64,000 bases of DNA, taken from contig CM053269.1 of the NCBI GenBank assembly GCA_028583415.1, positions 70,976,896 through 71,040,895 of the forward strand, written 5' to 3'. The position numbers were made by a program, and so were the translations under genes. Source of the stretch: Protea cynaroides (taxonomy: Eukaryota > Streptophyta > Magnoliopsida > Proteales > Proteaceae). The notes under the pieces are model-generated. The model worked only from the letters and a program-made list of their open reading frames with translations, made no database searches and was not told the DNA's origin. This document shows, one piece after another, positions 21,901 to 33,952 of the stretch. Numbering within the stretch: the stretch's first letter is position 1; each line of letters starts with the position of its first letter.

Positions 21901-22928
21901 AGGAAATTGATTGATACCTCCTCTTCACACTTAATTCAAATACCCTCAAAGCATTCAATTAAGTACTTATACTATTCTTTCATGTATAATAGAAAGACAT
22001 ATAAGTTCAGTCCGTTAACTTTTTACCATTTTGTGATGATGTGTACAAGACCTTGATAATATAATAACCAAAATACCCTTTAGTAAAGGGTGAAGTGTCG
22101 AAAATACCCTTTCTTTATTGTGCTCTCTAAAACCTCTTCCCTTCCCTTCCCTTCCCTTCCCTTCCCTCATTTTGGTTTATTCTAGAAGTGCGAACAGCAG
22201 CTCAAGGTTTCGACTTCAGGAGATCATCCTCGCCATCGGCCAAAAAAAAAAAAAAAAAAAGAATTCATCCTTGGCATCGTCGCAGTACTGCATTTGAAAA
22301 ACTAAGCCTACTACGTGTGTAATTCCGTTCTGATTTCTTAGAAAAACTATAAAGAAACTTGCTTCTCCATTTTTGCCTTCTCTAGTTTTATCCACCATTC
22401 TAATTGGTAAACGAAGAAACTGGTACTGCAAAATGTAACTCACTACTATTTCACTCAGTTTCACCCATACAAACCAAAATTTCCAAAAATTTCCAGCTTG
22501 TTCCCCTTAAATACTATTCATGGAGATGGAGATAGGGGTATAGAAGCAATGAATTGCCGGAGCTTTTTAGGCCATTTAGGTTTCATTTCTTGTATGGGTT
22601 GGAAGGGGAAGGTCCAGATGCGGTGAGGCAGACGAAGGCCCTGTCTGAGTTTACCCACAACGTGGCGAATGAGAGAGGTTGTGGTTTGGTGGTGACGGAG
22701 GTATCCAGCATGGAGCCGTTGAGGTTAGGGATCTCACATGGGAAGGTTATATTGGACATTTCAGAAAATAAGTAGATTTGTTACTTTAAATTAATAAGGG
22801 TAAAATTATCTAATTAACTTGTCTACTTAACACCGTCTTAAGTGGAGCGGAAGATTGTCATTGTTTGAATGTTTTGGGAGTATTTTGATTAAGTGTGAAC
22901 TACAGGAGATGTATAAATCAATTTTCCT
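21901..22928. mobile_element. Non-autonomous Mutator-like element
   Basis: Terminal inverted repeats of about 60 bp (left starts AGGAAATTGATTGATAC; right end reads AGGAAAATTGATTTATAC on -) share long blocks such as TTCACACTTAAT and CATTCAA. The flanks are near-identical 9-mers, AAAAAAACA (21892-21900) and AAAAAAATA (22929-22937), the length expected for Mutator-like target duplications. It has no transposase. The interior holds a (CCCTT)n tract at 22135-22167, an A run at 22242-22260 and a non-repetitive, more GC-rich block at about 22550-22770 that could be captured host sequence. Confidence 0.75.
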
Positions 22929-25533
22929 AAAAAAATAAAATCAAACAAACTGGAACTTCAAACCAAAATAAATAGGTCAAACAAAACCCAAAAGTAGAAG
23001 AACTACATACCAGCCTAATCTCCAAGGAGAAAACCACCCCAGTTGGAACCCTTCAAAACAGACTCCCAAAAACCCTAGGTAACTCTCGGTAGTTACTAAA
23101 GCACATAAAGCAAAGTAGACATTTGAACTATATATGATATCGACTTCTTATTCGATGAGGTTCAAATTCGAGTGACATGTTCCGGCCTACCTCTTACATT
23201 TAATGAAGAGAATGAATCTTTTTATCGAAGGATAAAAAAAAATGGGTCTAGATCTCCTACGGGAATGATTTGGAAGGTCCAAAACTCAAAAAAGTGGTAT
23301 TTGCCAGCAACAATATAATTGAGGCAATCAATCAATATAGACCGGCCCAAAATCTGATTCAAATCCAATGTAGCACCTATGAATACATAAGAGTTTATCG
23401 AATCAATTTTTAATGAATAGATCCGATCACAATTTCGAATATGGAATTCAAAGAGATCAAATAGGAACTGATACCCCAATTCATAGATTTTCTAAGTGCG
23501 TCTCGATTTGATATTTTTGTGGCAGGATAGTCAGGCCTAAGTAAAACGTGGTTTATCGTAAACCAATTACAAAAATATGAGATCCATGCAGGCTCCATGC
23601 TTGAACCTTAAAGAAATTTATAAGATTTGAACATAATCGGTCGGACTTGGAAACAATTTTCATTAATAATATTATTAATTTTTTGTTGCATGGCTGCAGA
23701 TCTCCCATTACTTGCAACTTGGCATGGTTTCATGAGATGCTATGGAGCACGGCAAGTGGGGTCAAGATCTTAGTGGTGAATGGGTCTCATAATCTCATAT
23801 TCATGTTTCAAGTCTTGGTCAAATCTCATACTCTTTTACTAAATCACATAAACCACATAGAATAGACTAGATATTTGAATTATATATGATATCCACTTCT
23901 TATTTAATGAGGTTCAGATTTGGAAGGTCAAAAACTAAAAAGACTAGATTTGCTAGCTACAATATAGTGGAGGTAATCAATTAATATAGATTGATTCAAA
24001 TATAGCACATATTGATACATAAGAGAAATGTATCGAATTGATTCTTTTAATGAATAGATTCGATAGCAACATGGAATATGAAATTCAAAGGAATCAAATA
24101 GGAACTGATACTTGAATCATAGAATTTTTTTTGAGTTTTTTTCCTTGAATGACTACAAAGGAATGCGATTTGAATCATAAAATGTTAGGGAGGCTTAAGA
24201 TCCCTACCTACTCCTCATAAACAAGAAAATATCAAAATAAGCATGATATACAATATTGTTTAACTTTAAAGTTGACAATCCTTATATCATTCTCTATCTA
24301 TCTAATGGTCAGGATCATTACATAAGTCTTCCAAATGGCACACTTAGGTGAACTCCACGGGAAGACCTTTCAGCATGGACCGTGCAAAAAAAATACTTTC
24401 ATTTTCTTGTAATAAAGTTTTTATATACATGGGACAGGCTGCCTGAGAAAGAGGGTTTCTTTTCAGCATTTCCCCCATTACTTTATAGAGGAAATTGTTA
24501 TTAATTAGTTCATTTTGTATAAATTATATTTTTCGATAGCATTTTCATTCAATAGGGCTAAGGATGTACAAGCGCGATGTACGAGCTTTTGTCACGAGAA
24601 ATAAAGTTGCTCGGGTTTAGAAAAATAACAGTAAGGAACATTTTTCCCTTCATGACTAGACGTACACAATTCAATGGGTGGATTTAGAGGTGTCAACCAG
24701 TTAGGCCTAATATGTCTTCGATTATTTAACACCTCTCTCTATGACCGATCTATTTAATTATTGCTACTTCAAAAATCAAATATGGACACGTTTACATTCG
24801 GTCAGTCGATCGGTTTCTGGTTCATAATCAAGCTTATGTTGAAAGGGCTTTACACATATAATAAACGAGCTAATACCAAAATAGTTATAGATACTTTCTT
24901 GTGGGATTGTAAAAGGTTCTTATTGGGGACAAGTGGAAGAGACAACGTCTTTTTGTTTTAGGTTTTTTAATTTTAGGATTGTATCGGTTTAAAGGTATAT
25001 TTGATTCATTTGGTCAGTTCAATCAAGCTACACCCTTGCCCGTTTAATGCAGTTATTGTTCCATATTGGTGGGAAAATGGTCTTCCCATACTATTATCGG
25101 GCCCGCTTGATACTATTTTAACCGGTACCAAATCTTGAACCATTCACATACTGGATAAAAAATGGTATATTACTATTAGTATAAATGGTATGATTGATTT
25201 CGGTAGACAGTTTCGGTATTAAATTGACACCCTTAGTTTTAGCTCTTAGGAATGAAAATGAAAATCAGAATTGGAATCCATAGATCCCATTGCGAATTCC
25301 CAATTTCGGATATAAGGAATCAGTATCTTTTTAAGGTTCAGGCAGATTCCTGCAAATTGGCTCAATCCGATTACTAAACCAAGCTTGACATACTTGTGGA
25401 CAAATGAAACCATGGGTAGTGGCCTCTTGCCTAATGGCGTCTCTCTTCATATGACCCTTGAGAGTATCCTCCTTATATGACTCATCCGATTTCTAGGCAT
25501 GGCTCATGTTGCATATAATTACTTGGTGTAGAT
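22929..25533. other. Intergenic region with local duplications
   Basis: No gene recognised. 23100-23480 and 23830-24130 are diverged copies of each other (shared TATATATGATATC and GGAACTGATAC). 23535-23830 resembles 21362-21830. 24420-24670 resembles 27500-27760. An 85-codon - strand ORF at 23222-23479 looks compositionally protein-like, but I could not identify it. Confidence 0.55.
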
Positions 25534-26140
25534 TAGGGGTGTTAATTTCTAGCCCGCACCGTGTCTCCTGAATCGGATCGATTGATTAAAACCTTGACCA
25601 GCACGCACTGTTTATTAAACGTGTTGGGTTTAAGCCCACATCAATTATGAATCAGTCATTCAAGGTTTAAGGGTACAGCCCATCAATCGCCCAACCGCAC
25701 TGATCGATTACAGACCGAAATCGAGACCATCCGATTAATTGACCATTAAACTAAATCCCTAAAGGCCTAAATCCTAAATAGTTAAATGGCTCTCATTTCT
25801 CCCTCTTCATTTAGGTTATGTTATTTTAATTAAGAACATAAACAAACTATTATCTTGTGAATGTAGAATAAATAATTATCAATTACAACAGAACATAGAC
25901 CAAGGATTGAGCTTTTTGCCATTTTGGACCGGTTGATTTGCATCATTGAAGCCCGTTAATTGATCGATTAAGCCGATTAACATAAGACTGATTAAGGACC
26001 GAAACCAACCGGACCAAATATAAATGTGTCCATGTCTCGCAAATGAAGACCAATTAGTTAAACATTTTGGTCACGGTGTAAGGTATTAAACTGATGGTAA
26101 TCGATTAGGCCTAGCCGAGACTGACCGATTGACACCCCTA
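25534..26140. mobile_element. hAT-like non-autonomous insertion
   Basis: Ends TAGGGGTGT and ACACCCCTA are inverted repeats. The flanks share GTAGA (25529-25532 region and 26143-26147), an imperfect target duplication. The diverged duplicate of the same locus at 17971-17990 reads straight through GGTGTAGACCTCA without the 607-bp insert, so the empty site is in the same window. No transposase is present. Confidence 0.75.
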
Positions 26141-26884
26141 CAGTAGACCTCATGGTCTCAACTCATGAGGCATGGAAAAATTTGAGGTTGTATGATTGAA
26201 TTTTGTAGGCAAGTTTCGAGCTAGCTAGAACCGGATGAAGACCAATAGGATATGCCATACCGCAACTAGAAACATATCCGATAACAGTTCGGTCTGGATC
26301 GATTTTAGGTCAATTTGAGCAGGCTCAATCCCAAAATTGTCAGCCCAAATATATATAAACGATTAAATTGAACCAAATATTAAACATTTTGGTAAGCATT
26401 TTCAAAGTCTCTCCTCTCATTCTTCATTAAAGATGGGGACCTCTGTATGATGCATCATGAATCCCCCGAATGTACTTTTTTTAGGCCGATATTGACTTGG
26501 AGTGTAAGATGTTAATATGTTCAAGTTGGCAATGTGTAGATACCCTCACCGTTTTTCTATTGGCAATGTTTCCTGGTCTAATGGGTGTTCTTATTCTATG
26601 TACTTATTTATGTCACATGGAAAAATGATGTTGCTAATCTTTCTATTTGACAACTTGGAGGTGGTCAAGATATGCCATGTGTCAAATTCTAGAACCAAAT
26701 TTCTGCTTAATGGCGGAGCCTTCAATGTATATATTCATTCATTCTCTCAATGGTCTATACATTTTTTGGTAGTTCTAAATTTTTCAATGCTTTATTTTGC
26801 CGAATGGCAAATTCAATTTGGACTGAAAAATTAAATGCGAGCACAAATAACCTATCCCCTATATATTGTGTTAAGAAATCCTAT

Positions 26885-27495
26885 CGTAGTTAATATTTAA
26901 GGGGGTAAAATGGTTCAGTAACCATTTAAGTATTTTAGGTATTAAAATTTTAACTTTTACCTAAGGTCTTCAGTTTACGAAAATTCATTAACAAAATGAG
27001 TTTTTTTGTAATTTATTTTGATTAAAGGGAGTGTCTTTGTAATTGTATGAAGAATAAATTATAGGTACCTCCCCTATAATTTGCCCTTAAATCAAGAACA
27101 CCACAAACCTTTCAAACAATTACAAAGACACTCCTTTAAATGGTTAAGTTAACAGACCATTTTACCCCCTTAAATATTACCTAGAAAAACTATTGTGTTA
27201 AGAAATCTTATCATCAATTAATATTTAAGGGGGTAAAATGATCCGTTAAATTAACCATTTGGGTATTTTAGGTATTAAAAAATTATAACTTTTACCTTTG
27301 GTTTTCGGTTAATAGAAATTCATTAACGGAATGGGTTTTTTTTTTGTAATTGATTTTGATTTATAAGGGTGTCTTTGTAATGTTTGAAAGGTTTGGGGTG
27401 AACTTGATTTAAGGGCAAACTGCAGGGGAGGTACTTATATTGGTTTGGGATGTACCTGATTTAAGGGCAAACTACAGGGGGGATACCTATAATTT
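26885..27495. mobile_element. Composite inverted-repeat element remnants
   Basis: Several copies of one terminal sequence lie head to head and nested. A left-type end is at 27055-27185 (GGTACCTCCCCTATAATTTG, then CTTAAATCAAG). Inverse-type ends are at 26885-27050, 27210-27440 and 27450-27495 (TTTAAGGGCAAACT, CAGGGGAGGTAC). A further fragment is at 41395-41475. This is a common plant MITE-like arrangement. The superfamily is not determined. Confidence 0.6.
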
Positions 27496-28464
27496 ACTCT
27501 TTTTTTATATACATACGGTAGGTTTTCCGAGAAGAAAGAGTTTCATTAGTAGCATTTCCCCATTACTTTATGGAGCAACTTGTTATTAATTAATTCATTT
27601 TGTATAACTTAATTATATTTCTTTGGGTACCATTTATGTTCAAGAGGGCTAAAGACAAGCACGATATACGTGCTTTTGTCCCAAAAAATAAGGTTACTTC
27701 GATTTTAGAAAAGGAAGGTAAGGAACATTTTGCCCTTCACGAGTAGATGTACACAACTCAATATTCATATATGATTTAAATCTTGGTCGGAATTAGGCTG
27801 CAATAGGGTCGGGTTGGACCAACCCGAACCCAACCCGACCCTGACAGGGTTAGACAAACCCTCAACCCAAGCCCTGACCCTAATAGGGCTAGATCAATCC
27901 GGGTTTGGCCCTGATCTGACTAACATCATCCCCCCCTTCTCTCTCTCTCTCCCTTCAAGTTCCAAATCAAACACATCACAAACATGTGGACAAGATTTCC
28001 CATTTTGGGGACCGACTGAACTCTATGGGATTTATTTTGGATTGTGGTCAAGCCTTGGGACTCAAGGAACAAAACAATCACATGTAAGTTCCACAAGTCT
28101 GCATTGACCTTGCACTCTTGCAGTTCAATAGCTGCAAACTCATTCCGACGTAAATAAGATTTTGAAGAATGGGGGATTTCTTTCATTTGAAATTTCAACC
28201 TGATGCAACTCAACAGTATCCCCTTCTCCTACTACATAAATCATCTTACCATTGGATTATTTGAATGCCAGTTGTCGCTCATAGAGCAGCGACTTGCATT
28301 CCTCGTGTTGATAGTTTAGTTGACGAGATCGATGTTGTTTGCCTTTGTTTGGTATAGTTTAGTCATTACCAGAAATCACCCATCTTTTAATTTGCTTACT
28401 AGCCTCCAACAAATCCTCTTACACTGAAATCAAACATTTAGGAACTTCTGATCATGTTTGTGAA

Positions 28465-28583
28465 GTAATTCTTGATACACCCTTGGATTATATTCTGGAT
28501 GACTGCATAGAATACATTCAAGAAGATGAGTTGGTCGAGATGACTCCGAATGTGCAAAAAACCCAAAGCTTGCAAAGAAAATG
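28465..28583 (+). pseudogene. Fragment of plastid-type TypA/BipA GTPase, C-terminus
   Basis: Translates VILDTPLDYILDDCIEYIQE then DELVEMTP, closely resembling the C-terminal end of the plant TypA/BipA-like translational GTPase. After that the DNA still resembles the family ending MCKNPKLAKK, but a small deletion and an extra A in an A run shift the frame (about 28549-28580). No GTPase or other upstream domain is visible, so this is an isolated gene piece. Confidence 0.7.
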
Positions 28584-30684
28584 TATTGATTGTAATGGAA
28601 CCTTTATGGATATGTGATCTGAGATTCCTTTGATAGTAAAAACCAATTTGAGTATAGGTTTTAAATAGTTTAATCAGTCAATCGGTTTTAAACCTTATCG
28701 AACCATTTTTTTTTATATGATTTCATATTTAAAACCATAATCAAACCATTTATTAAGAGGTTTAATGGTTTCGGTTAGATTCAATTTCGATTAATAGTTT
28801 CGGTTTACTTTTAACAACCTTAAACAGTTTTGATCTGTTTTCGGTGTACAAGTGTGTGCAGTCCACAGGATTAACTATGAATTCAGTCATGGTCATATAA
28901 GTCATGACACAGAACCACATCTCTTTTTTTTTGCTTGTTCTTTTTTTGGCCGGGGACCATCACTTGGCAGTTGCTACAGAGGATCCTGATCCATCATTTG
29001 CATATTGAAAGTCAAAGCTAAGAAGAATAAAGATTTAACTAGCTTTCATTAGTCTTGTGATTCAACGGTTTGATATGGTTTTGATCCACCTGGGGATCAT
29101 CCAGAACGTGATATGTTGAATTCAGGTCAGGCTCGATCCATGTGGGTTTCAACTTTCAACCTCATAGGGCTCGGGCTCTGCTTGGTTCGAGCTTGGCTTC
29201 CAGCCCAATAACAATAAGTGGTTCGGTCCATTCAGGCTGGATCCTAGAAAGTGAAACTTCCCATTAGGTCTATCACAATTGACAAACTATGAATATATTC
29301 CACGCTATTTTGGGTGTTTCAACCGGAAAAAGATCCTTTGTGGTGAGGCCATCATGTAGTGAAGATCCCACCCACTCAAAGTAAATTGGCATGTATGCCA
29401 ATCCACTCAAAGTACATAGGATACCATTGCCTTCCATAGTAGGCACCAACCAAAGCCAGTTCTTCACTAGCTTGCTTACATTTTTCCCCCCATTTTTTGG
29501 ACTTCTTACTCTATTGACACCCATAGGCAAACTTCTACACTACTAGAGAGATACCGGAGGGGAGGGAGAGAGAGAGAGAGAGCAAAAGGAAGGGGGGAGT
29601 TCTTTTAAGACAACATGAAAAAAGAATGACATCCTGAGTGCAACACCAACCAACAAGACAAGACAGATGCTCACATTTTTGTAGATTCATATAGGCTTTG
29701 GATCAAACAAGTGAATGCAATTGATTGCAACATAGTACAAGGAAGCGGGATCCTAGCACTTCAATCAACCCGTCCAATTTCACTGGTTCGGAGCACCCTT
29801 TATTAGATCGATCGAATGGACCCACACTATCCATATTTGGGAAGCCGCAAAAGAGGGAGGGAAAACTGGAGATAGCAAGGAAGGAGAAGTGGGACTAGGA
29901 TCGTCTGCTGCACATGTGTGTAGCAGACTTGATCTTGTCCACAAGAGAGAGTCGTAGGGCAGAGGCAGACCAGAAGAGAGCCAGTCAAAGGAGTAAAGGA
30001 GAGAGAAAGTAAAAGAATTGCAGGGAGAGCAACCCGAAGAGGATGGGGGCAGAGGAAAGAGTCCTGAAAGGGTAAAAGGAAAGTCATTCTCTAAACACAT
30101 TTGTGAATAGTGATGTTTTCTTGACCTAAAATGCAGACCAATCACAGCCAAGAGAACATCCGCATAGCCGTATTGATTCCATACAGGTCGATTCAAATAT
30201 TTGACTCCATGAACTTCAAATTGCAACTCCAAGTAAAAGTTCGCTTTCCAAATTGGATGGATAACAACACATTAAAACCAGTTCATCCATGGAAGGATAT
30301 TGAAAGTATTGTTGGATCAAAATGAATTTCAGCAGGAATTTTCCAAAGCAGAAACCACCTTTGCTCAACAACAAAGCAGAAACAGTAACACCACATATGC
30401 CACAACACTAAGACAACCAAAGCAAATTAAGAACCATGAATACTAAAGAGAGTATTCAGATAAAAGGAGTCTACACATAAACGCCAAAGCAAGAGAACAA
30501 AGAAACAAGTTTGCTCAGCAGAAAACACAAAAATAGAATTGGTTCTAGCCTGTTATACGAAAAAACAAAAACTTGTCTGCAAAGGGAACTACAGTAAGAC
30601 ACCAAAAACACCCTTGCTCAACAATCTAAATTTATCCTGAATAGGTATTTGGGGGGAAAAGCTGCTCAGCCAAAAAAAATCCAT
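28584..30684. other. Intergenic region
   Basis: No gene supported. 28660-28850 contains GGTTTTAAAC/GGTTTCGGTT-type text common in plant hAT-like MITEs. A GA tract lies at 29561-29582. A 150-codon - strand ORF (29780-30232) has low-complexity Ser/Pro/Leu composition and no recognised motif. 30300-30684 includes the presumed 3' UTR of the ribosomal gene. Confidence 0.5.
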
Positions 30685-33055
30685 CTACTCCAACAGCTTG
30701 TCTTCCTCAAATATGATTGCCTTTGTTGTTGGCTTTGCCAACAAATCTGTGTACTCCTGGAAAGGAGACTTTGTGAAGCGTGTCTCCCTCCAGAAATCAG
30801 GAGTCAGGAAACCATATGTCTTCAGCAGACAATCAAAAGTAGCCTGTGCATACAAAAAAAATCAAATTATGCATAGTAATTTTTCTACCATTTATAAACC
30901 ACATGACTCTATCAAATCAGGCATAGTAATTTTATAGAATTTAGCATAAATCCATCCAACAGAGCCAAGGCCTTTAAGTTTGCAGCCCAACATGCAACCA
31001 ACCATGGTCTGGAGACCACAAATTAGCAGAATTAGGTATTTGAGTTTACAGTAGAATAGGGATTTGATTACAGGTAATACTAAATGTAGCTATACAGAGG
31101 TGATTTCTCAAATCAGAAATAATTACAGAAGTAAAAGCATAATAGAATAGCTAGGCTCAACTCAAAATTTTGAAACAGAAGAAAAATGCAGTAAGAAATA
31201 AGAAAGATAATTACCAACAAACCCATATGAAATCTTCTCTCTCACTCAAGAAATGTTGCTGAAATCAAATTCAATCAAGGAATTCAAGAATCTGAATAAC
31301 CAACAAGTTTAGATCCCAGATACAAATACAGGACACCCAAACAGGACAAAAGATTAATTAATAAAGCAATGACAGAAGTAGAAAACAAACCTAGAAAACT
31401 ATCTAGGATATCAAAACTAATTTCAAAATATAATCTAGAAATGAGTTCAATAGATTGAACAGATTGAATACAAAAAATATTTAAAAATCAAAGAGAGAGA
31501 ATACAAGCTGTAATTCAACAACCAACATTTATTCGAATTCATTATTGACAGAAGCACAGGAGAAATGAGCAAAGCACTGCATCCAATTGCAAGATCTTTG
31601 AAAGTCCACCCCTAGCGTTTATAACTTTATCCATCAACCCTGAAGTGACAAGCCCATGTCTGATTATACACCAATAATCCATCACACCATTAGATAGCCT
31701 ATACAACCAGCCCCTTAACCAAATCCAAAACAAACTTTTAACTTCTTAAGGACCTCATAACCACAATAGGACTCAACCTAACTACTTTCAACTTAAGATC
31801 CATTACTGAAAATACGCTAGTAAGTAGTACTCCACTGGGAAAAGCCCAACGATTAACAAAATAAATCCAATCTAATTCAAATAAACTCATAACAGAGAAA
31901 AAAAGAAAGGCCAGAAATTGTATTCCAACAGAGAAAAAACTCTAAAATTACCAAGCCTATCTCATCAAGAGCAAGAGAGAAAGGAAACTAGAAACTGCAC
32001 AAATCATAAAGGACTGAAGAAAAAAGAATTAAGCCATCACTGCCATGTTTCAAAGTATAGATCCATCACAAATATACAAGTCTTTCATAGGGAAAAAAAA
32101 ATCTAGAAAGTTAACTCCATGTGTGAATATCATACGATCTAATTAATGATACCAAATAGAAGATGAATCACCTAATTATATCTACCAAATCTACATCCCA
32201 CATATCAATAGAACATATATTTCATCTACACGAGAAAAGGGTTATTAGAAAAACCCCTTAATCAATTAAGCACTTGGGGGGGTTCTATCATATGATAAAA
32301 ATTGGTAACTAAGCAATGGAAGGAATGCATAAACAAGTAGCAGGGAATCAATACCACAAGATTATACCTACATATAAGAAGAAAAAAAATAGTACCTTGA
32401 CGAAATTCCCAAGAGTTTTCGTCGAACCACGGGAAGAAGTGAACACATCATCAATCCCAGCGAACTGAAGAACCTTCTTAGGAACCCTAGCAGCGACAAT
32501 ACCAGCACCCCGTGGAGCAGGCACCATCCGGACCGTAACAGAGCCACACTTACCAGTAACCTTACAAGGAACAGTGTGTGGCTTTCCGATCTTATTACCC
32601 CAGTATCCCCTCCTAACTGGAATCACAGATAGCTTTGCAAGAATGATTGCCCCACGAATTGCAGTCGCAACCTCCTTGCTACACTTCACACCCAACCCGA
32701 CATGACCATTATTATCACCAACAACAACAAATGCCTTAAAACGTGTTCTTTGACCTGCTCTGGTCTGTTTCTGAACAGGCATGATCTTCATAACCTCATC
32801 CTTGAGTTGAGGTAAGAGGGTTTCCATTATCTGGTGCTCCTTCACTGGAAGTGAGTGGAGATAGATGTGTTCCAAGCTTTTGATCTTACCTTCTTTCACG
32901 AGCCGTCCTAGTTTGGTAACAGGTACCCATTTCTCCTCCTCTTCGCGTCGCCCACCACCACGACGACCTCCGCGGCCACGTCCACGATCACCACGACCAC
33001 CACGACCGCCGAAACCACGGCCAAAACCACCTCGTTCTCCTCCTCTTTCTGCCAT
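30685..33055 (-). CDS. RPS2: 40S ribosomal protein S2 (uS5), two coding exons
   Basis: Exon 1 is 33055-32396 (220 codons) and exon 2 is 30843-30685 (52 codons plus TAG), a 272-residue product of usual plant length. An Arg-Gly-rich tail (residues 1-40) precedes EEKWVPVTKLGRLVKEGKI. The S5 RNA-binding domain lies at about 85-150 (GQRTRFKAFVVVGD, GLGVKCSKEVATAIRGAI) and the S5 C-terminal domain follows (PAPRGAGIVAARVPKKVLQF, SSRGSTKTLGNFVK). Exon 2 supplies ATFDCLLKTYGFLTPDFW and ends FEEDKLLE. Donor AAG/GTACTA and acceptor CACAG/GCTACT are in phase 0. The start at 33055 is the MAERGG start seen in other plants, not the upstream in-frame ATG at 33130, which lies in the leader. The protein is part of the small ribosomal subunit near the mRNA entry site. 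Confidence 0.95.
30844..32395 (-). other. Intron of the ribosomal protein S2 gene
   Basis: 1552 bp, GT...AG, phase 0. It is AT-rich with no recognised transposon. Its length is inferred from the two exon matches. Confidence 0.9.
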
Positions 33056-33143
33056 GTTGCCTGATGAGCTCTCTAGGCACTGAGGGTTGGCTCGTTGCAG
33101 AAGGATTGAGCAGAGAGAAGAAAAAGACACCCTAAGCTTGTGC

Positions 33144-33164
33144 TAGGGTTTTGAGTTAATATAT
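33144..33164 (-). promoter_or_regulatory. Telo-box and TATA box of the ribosomal protein gene
   Basis: On the - strand AAACCCTA (33151-33144) lies about 90 bp before the ATG, with a TATATTAA word just upstream (33164-33157). Telo-boxes are typical of plant ribosomal protein and translation-factor promoters. The tight spacing suggests the telo-box is at or near the transcription start. A pyrimidine-rich leader (TTTTTCTTCTCTCTGC) follows. Confidence 0.65.
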
Positions 33165-33750
33165 GCTTGGAATTTGGAAACCTAAGCTGCGTTTGGGTTG
33201 TGAAGAACCAGGCTAGGTTACGTTGAGCTAGAAAAAAACCGGCTTAGGCAGTCACAGGTAAGGGTGTTAATGGACGGTTCAATAATTGGGGTGGTTCTTT
33301 CCGTTCCGGTCTCAAGAAGGTTACTCCCAGACCGTCTTATTTACTAATAGGTTCTAAAAGCCGTCGGATTTACTAACCGGTTCTGAACACTCAAATTTTA
33401 AGCCGAGTTTGAATCACCTGTATGTACATGTACTCTCTGTGGGATTCTATCACAGTCAATGTAGTGTAGGGCCCACCATTAAAGTATGAGACCCATTGAA
33501 TATGGACGATGATGAGATACCGGAGAGAAAAATACATACAAATGAACTATTAACTATAATAAAATTTTAAAATAAATAAAATACACTTAAGGGTTTACAA
33601 AGAAATGAAAATTTCTACAGGAATAATAAATCTATCATGAATCGAAAGTATGACTTTAAACTCCTATTACAACGACTTGAAATTAAACATCAAACATATT
33701 TAAATAAACAACACCAATGGCCTCTAACTGGTATAGAAATCGTCTCCCGC
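33165..33750. other. Upstream intergenic region of RPS2
   Basis: No gene seen. 33264-33420 has AGGGTGTTAATGGACGGTTC and CCGGTTCTG-type text, typical of hAT-like MITE ends. Similar text resumes at 34060-34260, on the far side of the inverted repeat, so the inverted repeat may have inserted into an older element. Confidence 0.4.
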
Positions 33751-33952
33751 CTAAGTTTGAGCGGGAGACTTGGCAGCTCGGATGGATGGCCGCCACATGG
33801 CTCTCAGGTGGATCCGAGCCCTCCATCCGAGCCGACACCTGAGCCAACAAGCTGAGCCGACAGAGTGTCGGCTCGGATGGAGGGTTCGGATCCACCTGAG
33901 AGCCAGGTGGCGGCCATCCATCCGGGCCACCAAGTCTCCCGCCCAAACTCAG
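33751..33952. repeat. 88-bp GC-rich inverted repeat (long hairpin)
   Basis: Left arm 33751-33838 and right arm 33865-33952 are inverted copies with 7 mismatches over 88 positions by eye, and the spacer is 26 nt. It is about 60 percent GC in AT-rich surroundings. The repeated core includes GGATGGATGGCCGCCAC and TCTCAGGTGGATCCGA. A smaller inversion (GTCTCCCGC/GCGGGAGAC) sits at the left edge (33742-33769). ORFs across it are artefacts of symmetry. Confidence 0.9.

Noticed and set aside
29780..30232. 150-codon minus-strand open frame
   Set aside because: Ser/Pro/Leu-rich low complexity with no recognised motif, splice context or partner exon.
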